Position numbers and translations under genes: made by a program | DNA from: Labia minor | Taxonomy: Eukaryota > Arthropoda > Insecta > Dermaptera > Spongiphoridae | Reading direction: 5' to 3' | DNA: 64,000 nucleotides | NCBI GenBank assembly: GCA_963082975.1 | Contig: OY720349.1 | Location: forward strand, 65,098,501 to 65,162,500 | Notes under the pieces: generated by a model | Database searches by the model: none | Told to the model about the DNA's origin: nothing | What the model saw: only the letters and a program-made list of their open reading frames with translations | Part shown: in pieces, positions 21,864-34,554 of the stretch | Layout of the letters: each line of letters begins with the position of its first letter | How positions within the stretch are numbered: position 1 is the stretch's first letter

Positions 21864-24537
21864 AATTTCATTATGGAATGCTAACGGCCTATTGAGGCAT
21901 TCTTGTGAACTCAAACACTACCTGATAGACAAAGACATTGACATTATGCTAATTGCTGAGACTCATTTCAACCCTCGAAGCTACTTAAAAATTCCCCATT
22001 ACAACCTATACTTTACCAATCACCCAGACGGTACATCACACGGAGGAACAGCCATTATAATCAAAGACAAAATATCCCATTACGAAAACCCTCCTTTTTA
22101 CAAAGACTATCTACAAGCAACCTCTTTAACAATTCAAGACAAAAACGGACCTATTACAATTGCATCTACTTACTGCCCTCCCAAGCATCGAATTTCGTCT
22201 GGGGATTTTTTGGATTTTTTCCAGACCCTGGGGTCGAGGTTCCTTGCTGGAGGTGACTACAATGCAAAACATACTGACTGGGGATCTCGACTTATTACTC
22301 CTAGAGGTCGAGATCTCGCTAAGACTATTAATAAACACAACCTAATTACTATCTCAACTGGAAGACCTACGTATTGGCCCTCTGACAGTAACAAAATCCC
22401 AGACTTAATTGACTTTTTTGTGGCAAGAGGGGTTAACGGGGATGGATGCTTAATTGAATCCTGCCTTGATCTTTCCTCTGACCACTCCCCAGTACAACTT
22501 ACATTAAACACCTGTGCATCTCTCAAATCAAACTCTAACTACTTGACTAATCATAAAACTGACTGGAATAAATATGCAGAAATACTAAACCAAAGCCTGG
22601 ACCTAAACTTACCTCTGACATATAGCCTTGACATTGACAAAGCAATCTACCATATAACCAATACTATACAAATGGCAGCACGTCTGTCAACACCAAAAAT
22701 TACTCCTAAAGACTTAAACCAACACACACCAAAACACATTAAAGACTTAATAACTAAAAAAAATAGGCTCAGACGACAATGGCAGACAAACAGATCCCCA
22801 CACCTTAAAACGACAATTAATAATCTAACTAAACAAATTGGGAATCTACTCAGAACTGAAAGGAATCAAAGCATTCAAAAGTATCTGAGAGACCTCACCC
22901 CTACTCATTCAACTGACTACTCTCTCTGGAAAGCGACAAAGAAACTTAAAAGACCAACTGAAAGAATCCCCCCACTACGTAGACAAAATAATGAATGGGC
23001 GAGGAGTGACATCGATAAGGCGAATACATTCGCTAGTCACCTTTCTAACGTTTTTACTCCTCTCCCACCAAAGGTCACTCCACCTGACAATAACTTTCAG
23101 GCAACACACCAATACAAAACACACAATTACTCAATGCCATTCCCCAAACTAATACAGACGTGTGAATTAAAAGACATTATACGACAGACAATCAAAACTA
23201 AAAAGGCCCCGGGAAATGATCTAATCTCAGGTAAAATGTTGAGGAACTTGCCTGATAGGGCAATTCTCTTTCTGACCCTCATATTTAACTCCATCTTTAG
23301 AGTGGGTCATTTCCCAACCCAGTGGAAAACAGCCCTGGTGAAAATGATCCTCAAGCCTGGGAAACCTCCTGAGGAGTCAAACTCGTATAGGCCTATTAGT
23401 CTTCTCTCTGCCATCTCTAAATTGTTCGAGAGGGTCTTTCTTTCTAGACTCCGTCCCTTTCTAATAGATTTAATCCCAATCCACCAATTCGGCTTTAGAG
23501 AGAAGCACGGCACTATTGAGCAAGTACATCGAATTGTTGATGTTATTCACAAAGACCTTGAAAACAAACGTTACTGCTCAGCCGTGTTTCTTGATATATC
23601 TCAGGCTTTCGATAAAGTTTGGCACGAGGGTCTACTTCGGAAGCTTTATGACATACTCCCGCTAATTTATTACAGGCTGATTCGTTCTTACCTCGATGGC
23701 AGAAGCTTTAGAGTTAGGATGAATGACGCCATTAGTGAGGTTTATCCTGTTAGATCTGGAGTACCTCAGGGTAGTGTTTTGGGACCTATTTTGTATTTAC
23801 TTTTTACAGCTGACTTGCCGACCAACCCGAACATAACCACAGCGACCTTTGCTGACGACACCGCTTTGCTCGCTTCACATAAAGACCCAATCGTGGCTTC
23901 TGCTATGCTCCAGGAAAGCCTGGACCAATTAAGGCCTTGGCTTGAGAAATGGAGAATAGCAGTTAACGAAGACAAATCTGCACACTTGACTTTTACTTTG
24001 AATAGACAGACCTGCCCCGGCGTAAATTTAGACAAACCCATTCCGACTAAAAGTACTGTAAAGTACCTCGGTATGCACCTTGACAGACGCCTAACGTGGG
24101 AGATGCACATCAAGTCAAAAAAGAAACAACTGAGACTTAAACTTAACAAATTATACTGGCTGCTCCGACAAAAATCTCAACTGACGATAGACAATAAACT
24201 TCTAATTTACAAAATCATCCTTAAACCCATTTGGACCTATGGTATTCAGATGTGGGGGACCGCTAGCAAATCCAACAGAGACCTGATTCAGCGGTTTCAA
24301 AACAAAACACTTAGACTGATAGTCGGTGCTCCTTGGTATGTCCCTAACAGACTGATTCATAGGGACCTCGGAATGGATACAGTCCAAATGGAAATTAAAA
24401 ATTACAGCCTTCGCTACAAAGACAGACTCCTTAAACACCCTAATCCCAAAGCCCGACAACTATTAGACACACAAGGACAACTGAGACGACTCAAAAGACT
24501 CAAACCACAGGACTTGACAAGAGACATTAATAAATAG
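21847..24537 (+). CDS. Jockey-type LINE ORF2: endonuclease / reverse transcriptase
   Basis: ORF2 nicks the target and copies the element RNA at the nick. The first ATG is at 21847, in the +1 frame relative to ORF1; the frame is open from 21832 via a TTG, and the residue numbers here count from 21832. The endonuclease occupies about residues 10-225, with WNANGL (15-20), the catalytic Glu of AETHF (E43), GGDYNAKHTDWGS (140-152) with D142 and N144, and SSDHSP (215-220) with D217 and H218. The reverse transcriptase lies at about 440-760, with NSYRPISLLS (R520), FLDISQAFDKVWH (D588), SGVPQGSVLGP, and FADD (673-676) holding the catalytic pair. A thumb/C-terminal region follows and there is no RNase H domain. 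All catalytic residues are present and there is no internal stop, so it may be active. Reinitiation or termination-coupled translation after ORF1 is plausible. Confidence 0.93.
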   Translation: MDRLLKISLWNANGLLRHSCELKHYLIDKDIDIMLIAETHFNPRSYLKIPHYNLYFTNHPDGTSHGGTAIIIKDKISHYENPPFYKDYLQATSLTIQDKNGPITIASTYCPPKHRISSGDFLDFFQTLGSRFLAGGDYNAKHTDWGSRLITPRGRDLAKTINKHNLITISTGRPTYWPSDSNKIPDLIDFFVARGVNGDGCLIESCLDLSSDHSPVQLTLNTCASLKSNSNYLTNHKTDWNKYAEILNQSLDLNLPLTYSLDIDKAIYHITNTIQMAARLSTPKITPKDLNQHTPKHIKDLITKKNRLRRQWQTNRSPHLKTTINNLTKQIGNLLRTERNQSIQKYLRDLTPTHSTDYSLWKATKKLKRPTERIPPLRRQNNEWARSDIDKANTFASHLSNVFTPLPPKVTPPDNNFQATHQYKTHNYSMPFPKLIQTCELKDIIRQTIKTKKAPGNDLISGKMLRNLPDRAILFLTLIFNSIFRVGHFPTQWKTALVKMILKPGKPPEESNSYRPISLLSAISKLFERVFLSRLRPFLIDLIPIHQFGFREKHGTIEQVHRIVDVIHKDLENKRYCSAVFLDISQAFDKVWHEGLLRKLYDILPLIYYRLIRSYLDGRSFRVRMNDAISEVYPVRSGVPQGSVLGPILYLLFTADLPTNPNITTATFADDTALLASHKDPIVASAMLQESLDQLRPWLEKWRIAVNEDKSAHLTFTLNRQTCPGVNLDKPIPTKSTVKYLGMHLDRRLTWEMHIKSKKKQLRLKLNKLYWLLRQKSQLTIDNKLLIYKIILKPIWTYGIQMWGTASKSNRDLIQRFQNKTLRLIVGAPWYVPNRLIHRDLGMDTVQMEIKNYSLRYKDRLLKHPNPKARQLLDTQGQLRRLKRLKPQDLTRDINK

Positions 24538-24561
24538 ACCCGCGATGGTGCCCTAGCTGGG

Positions 24562-24579
24562 ATTAGCCATCAGGCTAAT
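24562..24579 (+). other. Stem-loop in the 3' UTR of the jockey-type element
   Basis: ATTAGCC-ATCA-GGCTAAT is a perfect 7-bp stem with a 4-nt loop, 25 nt past the ORF2 stop. LINE reverse transcriptases can recognise 3' UTR structure; that this hairpin serves as such a signal is inference. Confidence 0.45.
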
Positions 24580-24786
24580 AATTCAGTGACATTCCCTTCC
24601 TCCCCTCCTCGACTATTTTCCTACCACAGTTCCAATGACTCACTCTCCTTAACCTGCCCTATAATTTCCTTTTACCTCCCCCCCTCGCCCTTTTATTACT
24701 CTTTATTGTAAACCATGTATTATTGCCTTCGGGCAGATGTACAAAATAAATGGATGCTAAATAAAAAAAAAAAAAAAAAAAAAAGA

Positions 24787-24799
24787 ATCCTATAACCGT
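24787..24799. repeat. Right target-site duplication of the jockey-type element
   Basis: Exact copy of ATCCTATAACCGT at 20087-20099, separated from the A-run only by the boundary bases. It fixes the 3' end of the insertion. Confidence 0.92.
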
Positions 24800-25140
24800 A
24801 GCTCTTTTTGAGTTTATTGTGGCTCAATTAAAAAAATTTAGTTATCACAATTTAGAATTTACATATATTAAACTATGAAAAAAAATATAAAAAAGGATAA
24901 GTCATTACACATATTTATTTACATAAATTATTTAAAGAAAATTTAAAATTTTGTTATTTCTGCAAGTTTTAAAAACTTTGTTGTAAAATGTATCCGATCT
25001 ATGATATAAATATCAACTCTGTCTACTTTATTACAATAGCAACAGCAGAATTATTGCATGCGGGGCGTATGACTTATTATTAATATAATTAGGTGTTTTA
25101 ATCGTGCACGTATTCGTAATTTTTGCTTCTGAGACTACGA

Positions 25141-25166
25141 CCCCCCCCCCCCCCAAAAAAAAAAAA
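25141..25166. repeat. C14/A12 homopolymer junction
   Basis: Fourteen C followed directly by twelve A, an unusual strand-asymmetric run in this AT-rich DNA. Confidence 0.9.
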
Positions 25167-25656
25167 GTAAATATTTTTTCCGATTTGCCTCTTAAACATT
25201 TTCGATTTTTCAATATGGCTCTAAGTATCACCAAGTGTGGCCACCTCTGCTATATATGTAGTATACCATGTATATAATTCATTTAATTAATATTAAGTTT
25301 CTGTTCTACTTGAAAGGCAGCCTTTGTGTCAGAATGGTGAGATTTGACATGTACCATGCTATCACCTATTTGTTTTCACATATAACATATAACATATATA
25401 CTTATAACTAGTATAAAATTATAAGAAACAAATGATCAATAAATTAAATACAATTGCAGATATGTACATCAAGTCTTATATTCAAATTCACAAATTTTCC
25501 CCAAAATAATGATTACAATTATTCCTTTTTTTTAAATAAAATATATAAACGAAAAGTTATAAAATTATTAAATTAAAATTTAATTATAATTTTTAAATTC
25601 ATTGATCAATAGTCTAATTATTATTTAGATAAATATATTAAAAAATTTCAACTTAC

Positions 25657-25702
25657 CATCAATAAACACAACAACTTCGCAGAGACGGCAAGCTGTGGGA
25701 AC
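25657..25702 (-). CDS. 46-nt internal exon encoding the signal-peptide core
   Basis: On the minus strand this segment is bounded by a good acceptor (ttttgttacag|G) and a strong donor (TTGATG|gtaagttg). Its 46 nt consist of one base finishing a split codon and 15 complete codons, ending in phase 0. The translation FPQLAVSAKLLCLLM runs directly into VMICGAVPS of exon 14417-14279. Together they form a basic residue, a run of about 12 hydrophobic residues and a small-residue cleavage region, the signature of a secreted protein. Another frame (VPTACRLCEVVVFID) is open too but would not give a sensible protein with the neighbours. The surrounding sequence is AT-rich non-coding, so this short GC-richer block stands out. 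It separates two very long introns. Confidence 0.6.
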
Positions 25703-28700
25703 CTGTAACAAAAATTAAAATTATATTTTATTAAAAGAGAGTTGTCATTTTCATATTACAAATCTTTATATCCATTTTTCTCATTATTTATATAATTATT
25801 ATTTGAATTCATAAGCATATTTCCAAAAATTAATATTTATAAATGTATTTATTTAATTAAATTAAATTTTTAAATCTGTCGTAAAGTTATATTTATTTAG
25901 TATTATTCAAAAAGATTTATAATTTCATTTAATTAGAATTACCAGTTTTTGAGATTCTTCAACATCAATAAATAAAATCAAATATAAATAAAAGTTGAAT
26001 ATTTTGAATATTTTGTCATCCTAAGAAATATACAATATCATTTAAACTAAAATTTCATAATTCATTAATTTTAACAACAAATAAATAAATAAATATTTAT
26101 GGCCATGGATCTTAAGAATATTTACGAAAATGAATTGAAACTATTTTTAAATGTATTTATTTAATTAAATTATATAATTTTAATATTAATTATTTTCAAA
26201 GGGGATTAGAGTAATAATTTATAGAATAAATATTTTGATTCGACTTTTCTTTCCTTTCCTACTTCTCCTATTTCTAAAGTTTCTAAATCAATTCGTTTTG
26301 TTAATATTATCCTAAGCAATTTGTTTTCAGATGCTCTTGCCCAATAACGTTTAAAATTCAATTCTATTAGTGTTTAAATAATTGCTACCCATCTTGAGAT
26401 GTATCCCTCCCGGGGATATCTCTGAGTTGTTGTTTATATGTTTCTCGCAATGTTACTTCAAGAGTAAATATACTAAGAAAAAGAAAAGAAAGAGAGAGTG
26501 CGATAGGAGATGCCCCCAAGGGAGAGACAAATGAATGCCATTAGAAATGTCTAACGCAACGACTGATGAACTCTTAATAGAGAAATTGGTCAAGGAACTT
26601 GCAAACGATGGATTAGTACAGATAACAAATTAATCATTTTAAGAATGGGATCAAAGAGTTCTTTAAAGGGAGCAGGAAGAGCGTGAAGGAATTTCTATTT
26701 ACAATTTTTTTTTTATTATAAATAAACTTCACTTTTAAATATACATATTTTTTTAAAATATAAATATTTAGAAGTGTGATTTTAAGACGGAGGTAGTGTG
26801 GGTTGAGTTGAAAATATACAAATATACAAATATACACCTTAAAATTCCTCCTTAAAATATAAAATAAATAAAATATTAGTATTATTACTATTTTAAATTT
26901 TAATTTTTGCAAATTTTTAGGTTAGAATCTTTGTCCTCAAGTGCCTTACTTACCACTTACAATTAATATAATATAGTTAGGCTAGATTTTCTAAAATAAA
27001 ATTTTGTTAATAAATTTAATATTTAAAATTTGTATAATAAAGTAATTAACTAAAACAGTATGAAAAAATTATAAAATTATTTTTTTAATTTTTTCTATTA
27101 TTTGTAAAATAGTTTTTATTTATTTAATTTAAATATGTGTTAGCTCGATTACTTGTTTATTTAATTGTTATTTGTAATATTTCATGAGAATATTTAAAAA
27201 AAAAAACATGATTGATGCTGTTTGATTCGTGAAGCTAAAAATCAAAAATTTTTATCTATTTTTTTTCTTTATCTATTCAGTAAAGTTAAAAAATAAGAAT
27301 AGAAAAAAAAATTCTTAAACAAACAAAAAGAATAGCTATATAAAAGAAATATTTAATTAAAAATTGATTTTCATCAGAATAAACGAATGCGTATGAACGA
27401 ATGAAGAGAGACGTACAAGTTGGAGGGGGGAAATGAAGCTAGAGATAATTTCATTGATTAAGTCGTCTAGAAAAGAATCTAGTCATTGAACTTCAAGTGG
27501 TTTGAAAATAGAAATAGTGTTTAAAAACAAGATCGATCTTATCAAAAAACGAAATTTTAATTAAATTTATATAACCTTTAGTATTAGAAAAAAATAACTT
27601 GCGAAATTTTATAGCGCCAGGTAAATGAAACGACCATTTGATGTCTTCTCTTTGAATTGAGCAACTATTTATCTTTAGACATATAAATAGTATTATAAGA
27701 ATTATAATCATCTTTAACACTTTAATTTTGCAGATTAAATCAAAAACTATGTCAGAACAAGAAGATTCCAGTATTTAAATTATCATTATCATTTTTTTCA
27801 AGTGTATTGTATATAGGTAATTGAATAAATAAACTATTCCTTTTGTTTATTATATATTTTTTTTTATTTTTATTTTAATAAATAAATGGCGGAAAAGTAG
27901 GTATTTATTTATTATTATAAAGATCTTATTTTTACAAATGCATTATTTATTAATTATAAATAAATATACCAATTAGATCAGGAATATTAATAAATATTTA
28001 GATTTAATATGCATATTCTAATATTTTAGTTGAATTCCAAAATTTTATTTAAAAATATGAAAAATCAATTTAAAATAATTGCCTCTATCTTCCCGCAACC
28101 AATATATGTCTATTCTTTGCATATAAGCGAACTGAATATTCAGATTTTGTAAACTGAAATATGTATAGTCATTAATTTAATTATAATTTGTTAATTATTT
28201 AATTTTATTTAATTAACCGTAAAAAATCACACTAGAAAATATGTATGAATTGACATTTCAGATAATTCATTTAAAGATCTTGTAAAAACAAATAAAAAAA
28301 AAGATATTATCAAACGGATTAATTTAATTAAAAAATATAATCAGATAGTCAATCAAACTAGAAAAGTTTTATAAGAACATTTCTAAATAAAAAGAAAAAC
28401 AAACTTACGAATCCAAGATTAAGGATACAGTGATAAATTTATATATAAACAAAATGAGACGACTTAATTTTATCTGATTTTAATAATAAATATGTTTTTG
28501 TAAATAAAATAAAAATACTTATATATTTATCAAAATATAATAAAAAAAAAAAAAAAAAATTAAAAAAATCAGAAATAGAAAAAATATATTTTAAAAATTA
28601 ATTGAATAATTAAATTTTTTTTAAAAAGATTACTAAATATTCTTTCAATTGTATCAATAAAATTAATTTTCGTTAAAACAAAAATAGTAAAAATTTATAT

Positions 28701-29621
28701 AAAAATATCAAATTGTAAATTTTATAAAATATTTATAATTTGATATTAGTTGAACTATTAATAATTTACAACCTATTTGGATTCCATTTATTATCATTTG
28801 AAAATTATTTATAAATATTTTTATTTAAGTCCAGTTCAGCCATTTGAATTTTAGTGGCATAGTTCAATACTTTATTAAGGTTATTAATTAAAATTAGTAT
28901 AATAATAACATAATTGTGATTCAAGATTAAGAATAATAATTGATTACTAAGTAATTTTAACATTTAAATATTGTTTCGAAAAATTTGTTAGAGCAATCTT
29001 TTCAAAAATAAATGTTTTCCTACACAACCCAATAAGTTCCTATATTATTTTTTATAAATATTTATAAATAAATTGTATAGGGATAAATATAAAAACACAA
29101 CTTACTTGTATTTAATGGTAAATTAAATAAATTATGTCAATATTTCAAAAATTTAATTATATAATCATTATATAATCATTATATATATATATATAAATAA
29201 ATAAATAAATAGTTTATTTAAAGTTTAAGAAATCAATAAATTATTTTTATTTTTACATTCTTTACATCTTATATAAAGAAAAATTGATAATATAATCGTA
29301 CGATACCTCTTAAATATTATCGTTAATTAGTATTCAAAACAGCGGAAAATTTTCATCTATTTTTTAGTTGCTTACATAGAGAAATCTTGTTCTATAACAT
29401 TAAATTCTTCCCTTTCCTATATTCTACTTTATGTTCATGTTTGAATAGATAAACAGACAAGTTTCCTATTCTAAATATATTTACTAATATAGGAATTAAT
29501 TTTTTAATAATTTTTAATAATAAAATTGATAAGATCTTATTATTAAAGGCATTGAAATACTAAATTTTTGCCCGGCAATTATTACTTAATTTACTTATAT
29601 ATATTTGTTTTATTAATATAA

Positions 29622-29626
<5 letters not shown>

Positions 29627-29661
<35 letters not shown>
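29627..29661. repeat. (AT)n microsatellite
   Basis: Uninterrupted AT dinucleotide run of about 17 units. Confidence 0.9.
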
Positions 29662-29663
<2 letters not shown>

Positions 29664-30638
29664 GGAAATGAATTAACTAATTATTTTTATAATATCTAAA
29701 AAAAAAATAATATATAATAAGAATAAGAAATAATATAAGAATATTTAAACGATTTAGAATAATATAAATATTTTTGTCAATCTTCTTATGCTAAAAAAAA
29801 AATAAAAAAATATTTACAGATTTCAAATTAAATGAAAAAATTTTATATTAGTGTGAAAAATTCATAAAGATCATGTAAGGAATCAATATATACAAAAGTT
29901 ATTAACAGGATTATTATATTCTTGCTATTTTTAGTGGTAACATGAAATTATTAATATTGATATGTTTATATAAAAAATTTTCATCATTTTAGTACTTTCG
30001 ATATTCTTACATACCTGTGATATTTTATATAGATAGTGGATTATAATAAGGCAACAAAAATTATTTGGTAAGTAAACAAATAAAACTTTTTTACTTTTTT
30101 TAACTCAATTGGAAAAATTGAACATTGCAAAGATAGAAATTCATTTATTTTAAATTAAGATTTAATCTTTAGTAAACTTAGTAATATAATTATGAAATTC
30201 GTCGAATGTTTATTTCATTGATAACATTCGAGAGGTTGATGGATTATCTCGTGATATTCTTATTCAATAGACTCCCTAATTTTTTATTTACAATATATAT
30301 GTATAATAAAATAATTTATTTTTTTATTTTTTGATAATTGAAGTCATTTATATTTATAATTGAATTCTTCAAACGCTAATTAAGTGGTTATTGTTCTGGT
30401 ATATAATGAGCCTCACCTTTCCTTTTATTTGAAATTAATCTATTAATAAATACCAAAACTGGCCAAAAATGCGTTTAGATTTCGTTGTCCAAAAGAACTT
30501 GAAAAATATTGATAATTATATAAAGATTAATAAACAAGATACTTAGATTTGTAGTACAGAAATTTTTGACCAATATTAAGCTGCTGATTGATTCTCTTAG
30601 ATACAAATGTTTAATTATGCATAGTGTGGTATGTAATT

Positions 30639-30715
30639 CTCATTCTCATTCTCATTAATACATAAAATAATGAATACATAAAATAATGAATACATAAAAT
30701 AATGAATACATAAAA
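30639..30715. repeat. Two adjacent tandem repeats
   Basis: Three TTCTCA units (about 30639-30656) are followed by three full and one partial copies of the 16-mer AATACATAAAATAATG (30657-30715). Confidence 0.85.
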
Positions 30716-31843
30716 AAAATTTGAATAATTTTTTCAGTTAAGGAATTTATTATTTCTCTTGTAATATAATTTGTAGATTTTTAACAGTGGATATTAAAAT
30801 GTAAATATTAATCTAGGTAAAAACATAATAATTATTAAAAGTTATGTCAATTTTGCCATTCTAGAGCTACATGAGTAACATTAATTATAAAAATAAATAA
30901 ATAATTAATAAATTATAAATATTTAATAATAATAGCTTAAATAATAAAATGATAATATTTAAGAAACATTTTTTTTATAATCTCAATTTTATTTTATTTT
31001 GTTTTTTAAGAAATATAATGGATATAGGAATTTTTTATACTCTTCGTGATTCACAACAATTTCAGAAAGATGGATTATTTTTCAATACAACAACAAAACA
31101 AAAATAATTTACATTATTAACTATTAATTAATTAAAAGAAATGAATCAATTCTGAATTCCTAATCAAATTTTATGAATTGATCTTAGCGTTCTACAATGT
31201 AATACTTAATCAAAAATTTTTTTTTTCAAAATTCGTTAACAAAATAAAAAAAAAAGAGAAATATTAATAAATATATTAATTACCTTATAAGATGAAACAT
31301 AAATTGATAAATTCCACTAAAATTTCACCAGAACGTTCACTTTTATAACAAAATACAAAACAAATTGTTCGATTTTTCCATATAAACAATTTTTTTAGAT
31401 CCTTCAACATATTTCAACAACTAGCAAAACAAAATACAATTTAATTCCTGATCGATTAACAACTGACTAATGATACGTTAAGAAATGTTTATATAAAAAA
31501 AAAAAAAAAAAAAAAATTGAGGGGAAGATGATGATTATATATATATATAGGTTTATAAGTAGATTTGATTGATTTTTCACTAAAATGATAACAATCGAAA
31601 TAGTTAAGATTATAAAAATATTCATCTAGTTGTTTTATATATTAAATGTGAATGATATAATATATGGAGATTAATTTATTTAGCAAAGAGAGAGAGAGAA
31701 AGAGAAGCAGCCGGTAACGGAGGCGGCGTGGAGAGTCAGGTGGGAGAGATACATTCGATTGGCTGTCAGGCCATTCAGTGATAAAAAAGAAGAAAATCAG
31801 CCAGTCTACTAGATATTCACTCTGGTTTATATATATATACACC

Positions 31844-31871
31844 TATATATATATATATATATATATATATT
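31844..31871. repeat. (TA)n microsatellite
   Basis: Uninterrupted TA run of 14 units, with a shorter one just upstream (31828-31839). A purine-rich AGAGAGAGAGAGAAAGAGAA stretch lies nearby at about 31686. Confidence 0.85.
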
Positions 31872-34554
31872 CACTTGTTTCATTTTCAATCAATCACTTG
31901 GAGTTACCTTTCATCACATGACAATAAAAGGTTCGTTTATTCTCCATTCATATATTTTTCACCCTAAAGAAAGTTGATTTTTATATGTTATTATTAGATA
32001 AATAAAAATAGAAAATATGTTTATAAGGGAATTTAAAATTAATAATTAGTCTATGAAATTTATTTCCTGAATAATTTACCAGAAAGTAGTTTAACCCAAT
32101 CTAAGAATAAATATATTTTGTTATTATACTTATTACATATCTCTGTTTCAAATATATATATTAAATAGATAGTAATTCAGTGATTAGAAATGATTATCTC
32201 TCTCTCTCTATATATATGTATATATATTATCATTATTATTGCCTTTATTGGTTCATATTATTTTATTTACAATTTTCTTTTTAAATTACATATTAGTACA
32301 TTTTTTTAAAAATATTATAAAAATAAAAAAATAAAAAAAATAAAAGAAACGATTATATAATTATAAATATATTCTAACAAATATAATTTCATTTAAATTT
32401 AAATATTTATTAACATATATTTATGACTGTCTTATTAAAGAAAAATGAAAGAATTATCAGGTATATATTAGTAAGATTTGTTTTATAATAGATGAAAGGG
32501 AACAATATGAACTATCTTTTCCAAAAAGCTAGTTACAGTCCTGCATATATATAAAATTAAAAATTTAATATATTTTGTGCTATATACATTGAAAAAAATT
32601 CTTTCGTCGTTTAAGAATCATTCAGATATTTATGATAATTGCGTCCAAATGATTGTTAATAACTCTATCCAAAGTTGGTAGCTACAAAAACCATATTTCT
32701 CATCTCATTTCATATTCCCCCCCCCTCATTATATGTCTATTTATTAATATTTTGATACTATTAATTGGTTTTCATGTAAACTAAAAATATAACGAAAATT
32801 TTTATTAATATTACTATTTCTATGTTAATTAGGCAATTTTCAAGCCAAAAAAAAAATGAACCAGAACTTACCGATACTACATATATTAAAAAAAGTAAAT
32901 AAAAAAGAACTAGTCTTGGATCTCATTAAAAAAAAAAAAAATAAATAAAATGAACAAAACTCCAATATTTTTCTATTCCTGATATCAAATCAAATTCTTC
33001 AACGAACCAAGTGGATTAGTTTGTTCATTTGTTTTTTTCTTGTGGTTGTTTTTTTTTTCATTCACGTAATGTGAATAAGGCTTCTTGTTGGAAATTAAAA
33101 AGTGGTCGTCGGACGCCATCCATGACATCTCCCCTTGACATCTCGTATCGTACGTAATAGGCTTACTTACTTACTATATATAACTCGCCTTCTTTCCTTC
33201 CACCTTCCCTTCAAATAATCGCTCTTGTTTATACTTGTACGTTATCTCTTCAAATCATCAATTAAAAAAAAACCTGTTCCTTCTTATATTCTAATAGAAT
33301 TTTAATATTATGCTATCGGATGATATTAAACAGCATTCTCAAGAATTTTAAATATATATATATATATAAATAAAAAAAAAGTGGAACAGATTCTTCACAC
33401 CTTGGCACCTTGTTTTTAGATATTTATCATAGAAGACTTTATTGATACATAATGTTTTTAAAAAGTACAAAAAAAAAGAAGGTAAGGGATAAAAATTTAA
33501 ATATTGTTATAAAATTAAATTGAAAAAAATAATATATAAAAAACATTAAAATTAGGTTAGATTGAATATAAGATTGAAAAAAAAAACTATTAATAAAGTA
33601 AAATGATTAAATAAATTTACTTAACTATTATTAAAAAAAAAACAAGTTTTTTTGTCTTTTTATAATTATTAAGATATTACACGGGATAAATAAAACAAAA
33701 CCATAAAAATAAGAATTATTTTACATGTACCTAATATATATAATATCTGGATAGAAAAGTATTATATAATTTAAGGAAAAATAGTTGTATTTTAAAAATT
33801 AATCTTTGGTTTGAGAAAAAAATGAATATCAAAATTTTCCTATAATAAATTGGATTGAATTGAACTGATAAAATTACTTATTAGTATCATTAGACTGGGA
33901 GCTCTAGTTGGTTCTAAGATACCCGATAGTCACCGAGGTATGTTAACGTATAATGAAATAACTCAAGAGACACACATAAAGATAAAATTAGATAATTTTA
34001 TTATAGAGTGTAAATTAATTCTTTTAAAAATATAATCCAGTTTTCTAGGATCAATAAATTAATGTATAATTAGATTATGAAAAAGTTTTTGTCTTGATAC
34101 AACAAACTTTTTTTCTTATACCTGTCTTTTTTATCAGAATTGTTTAATGAATACTTGATTAATAAATATAAAATAAATCAATCTATTAAAAAGTAAAATA
34201 AAAGAAAAAAAAACTTTCTGATATTAAAAATCTTAGAAATACAAATACTATCAAATAAAAAGAAAAACGATAAAAATTTAATAAAAATAAACTTATGGTA
34301 ATTAATTAGAAATACTAATTAAAAGGAAATTTTCCGCTTATTTTTATTAAATCATAAAAAGAATTAATTTAAAATTTTTTTATCAAAGCTTTTATAAAAT
34401 AAACTAGAGAAATTTTTTAATGTGTAATTTTCTAAGAAAAAAAAATATATAAATAAATCTATAATAAATATCTAATAGTGATGTAAATATATATAACTAA
34501 AATACATATAGATTATCTATTTTATATTTATATTATATATTATTATATTTTCAT

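Larger units (their letters stand above)
20100..24786 (+). mobile_element. Full-length jockey-type non-LTR retrotransposon
   Basis: The element is complete from 5' UTR to poly(A). It has about 417 nt of leader, ORF1 (20517-21863), a short overlap into ORF2 (21847-24537), a ~220-nt 3' UTR with two AATAAA-like signals, and an A-run (24763-24784). It is flanked by a perfect 13-bp duplication. ORF2 has an AP-type endonuclease and reverse transcriptase but no RNase H domain, and ORF1 ends in zinc knuckles; both are typical of the jockey clade. The intact ORFs, undamaged tail and exact duplication indicate a recent insertion. The leader includes an AT-rich stretch (20187-20340) unlike the rest of the element, possibly a secondary insertion or a variable 5' end. 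Confidence 0.93.
14418..25656 (-). other. Predicted 11-kb intron carrying an intact LINE
   Basis: The intron runs from gtaagttg at 25656 to cccag at 14418 on the minus strand. It contains a truncated LINE (16028-16320), one paired-TGACGTCA repeat (16651-17259), a hAT-type MITE (18711-19329) and the complete jockey-type element (20100-24786), which is antisense to the host gene. The stretches 14420-16027, 17260-18702 and 24800-25656 hold only AT-rich DNA, apart from a GC-richer patch near 17930-18030 and a C14/A12 homopolymer run at 25141-25166. Confidence 0.45.
25703..34554. other. Long AT-rich intronic stretch
   Basis: No coding or repeat-family signal besides the tandem repeats at 29627-29661, 30639-30715 and 31844-31871 and poly(A) runs (about 28541, 31495). 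A donor-like ATCG|gtaagt on the minus strand at about 32869 has no convincing exon. Confidence 0.4.

Noticed and set aside
20409..24459. Minus-strand and out-of-frame open segments within the LINE
   Set aside because: Shadows of ORF1 and ORF2, which carry all recognisable domains.
26541..26575. CTGATGA...GAGAAA hammerhead-like string
   Set aside because: Stem II uses the conserved G needed before the AA, and no convincing stems I and III flank it.
32860..32905. 5-nt microexon or second recursive site on the minus strand (tag|TATCG|gtaagt)
   Set aside because: Good donor but poor acceptor and no phase constraint; easily chance in T-rich sequence.
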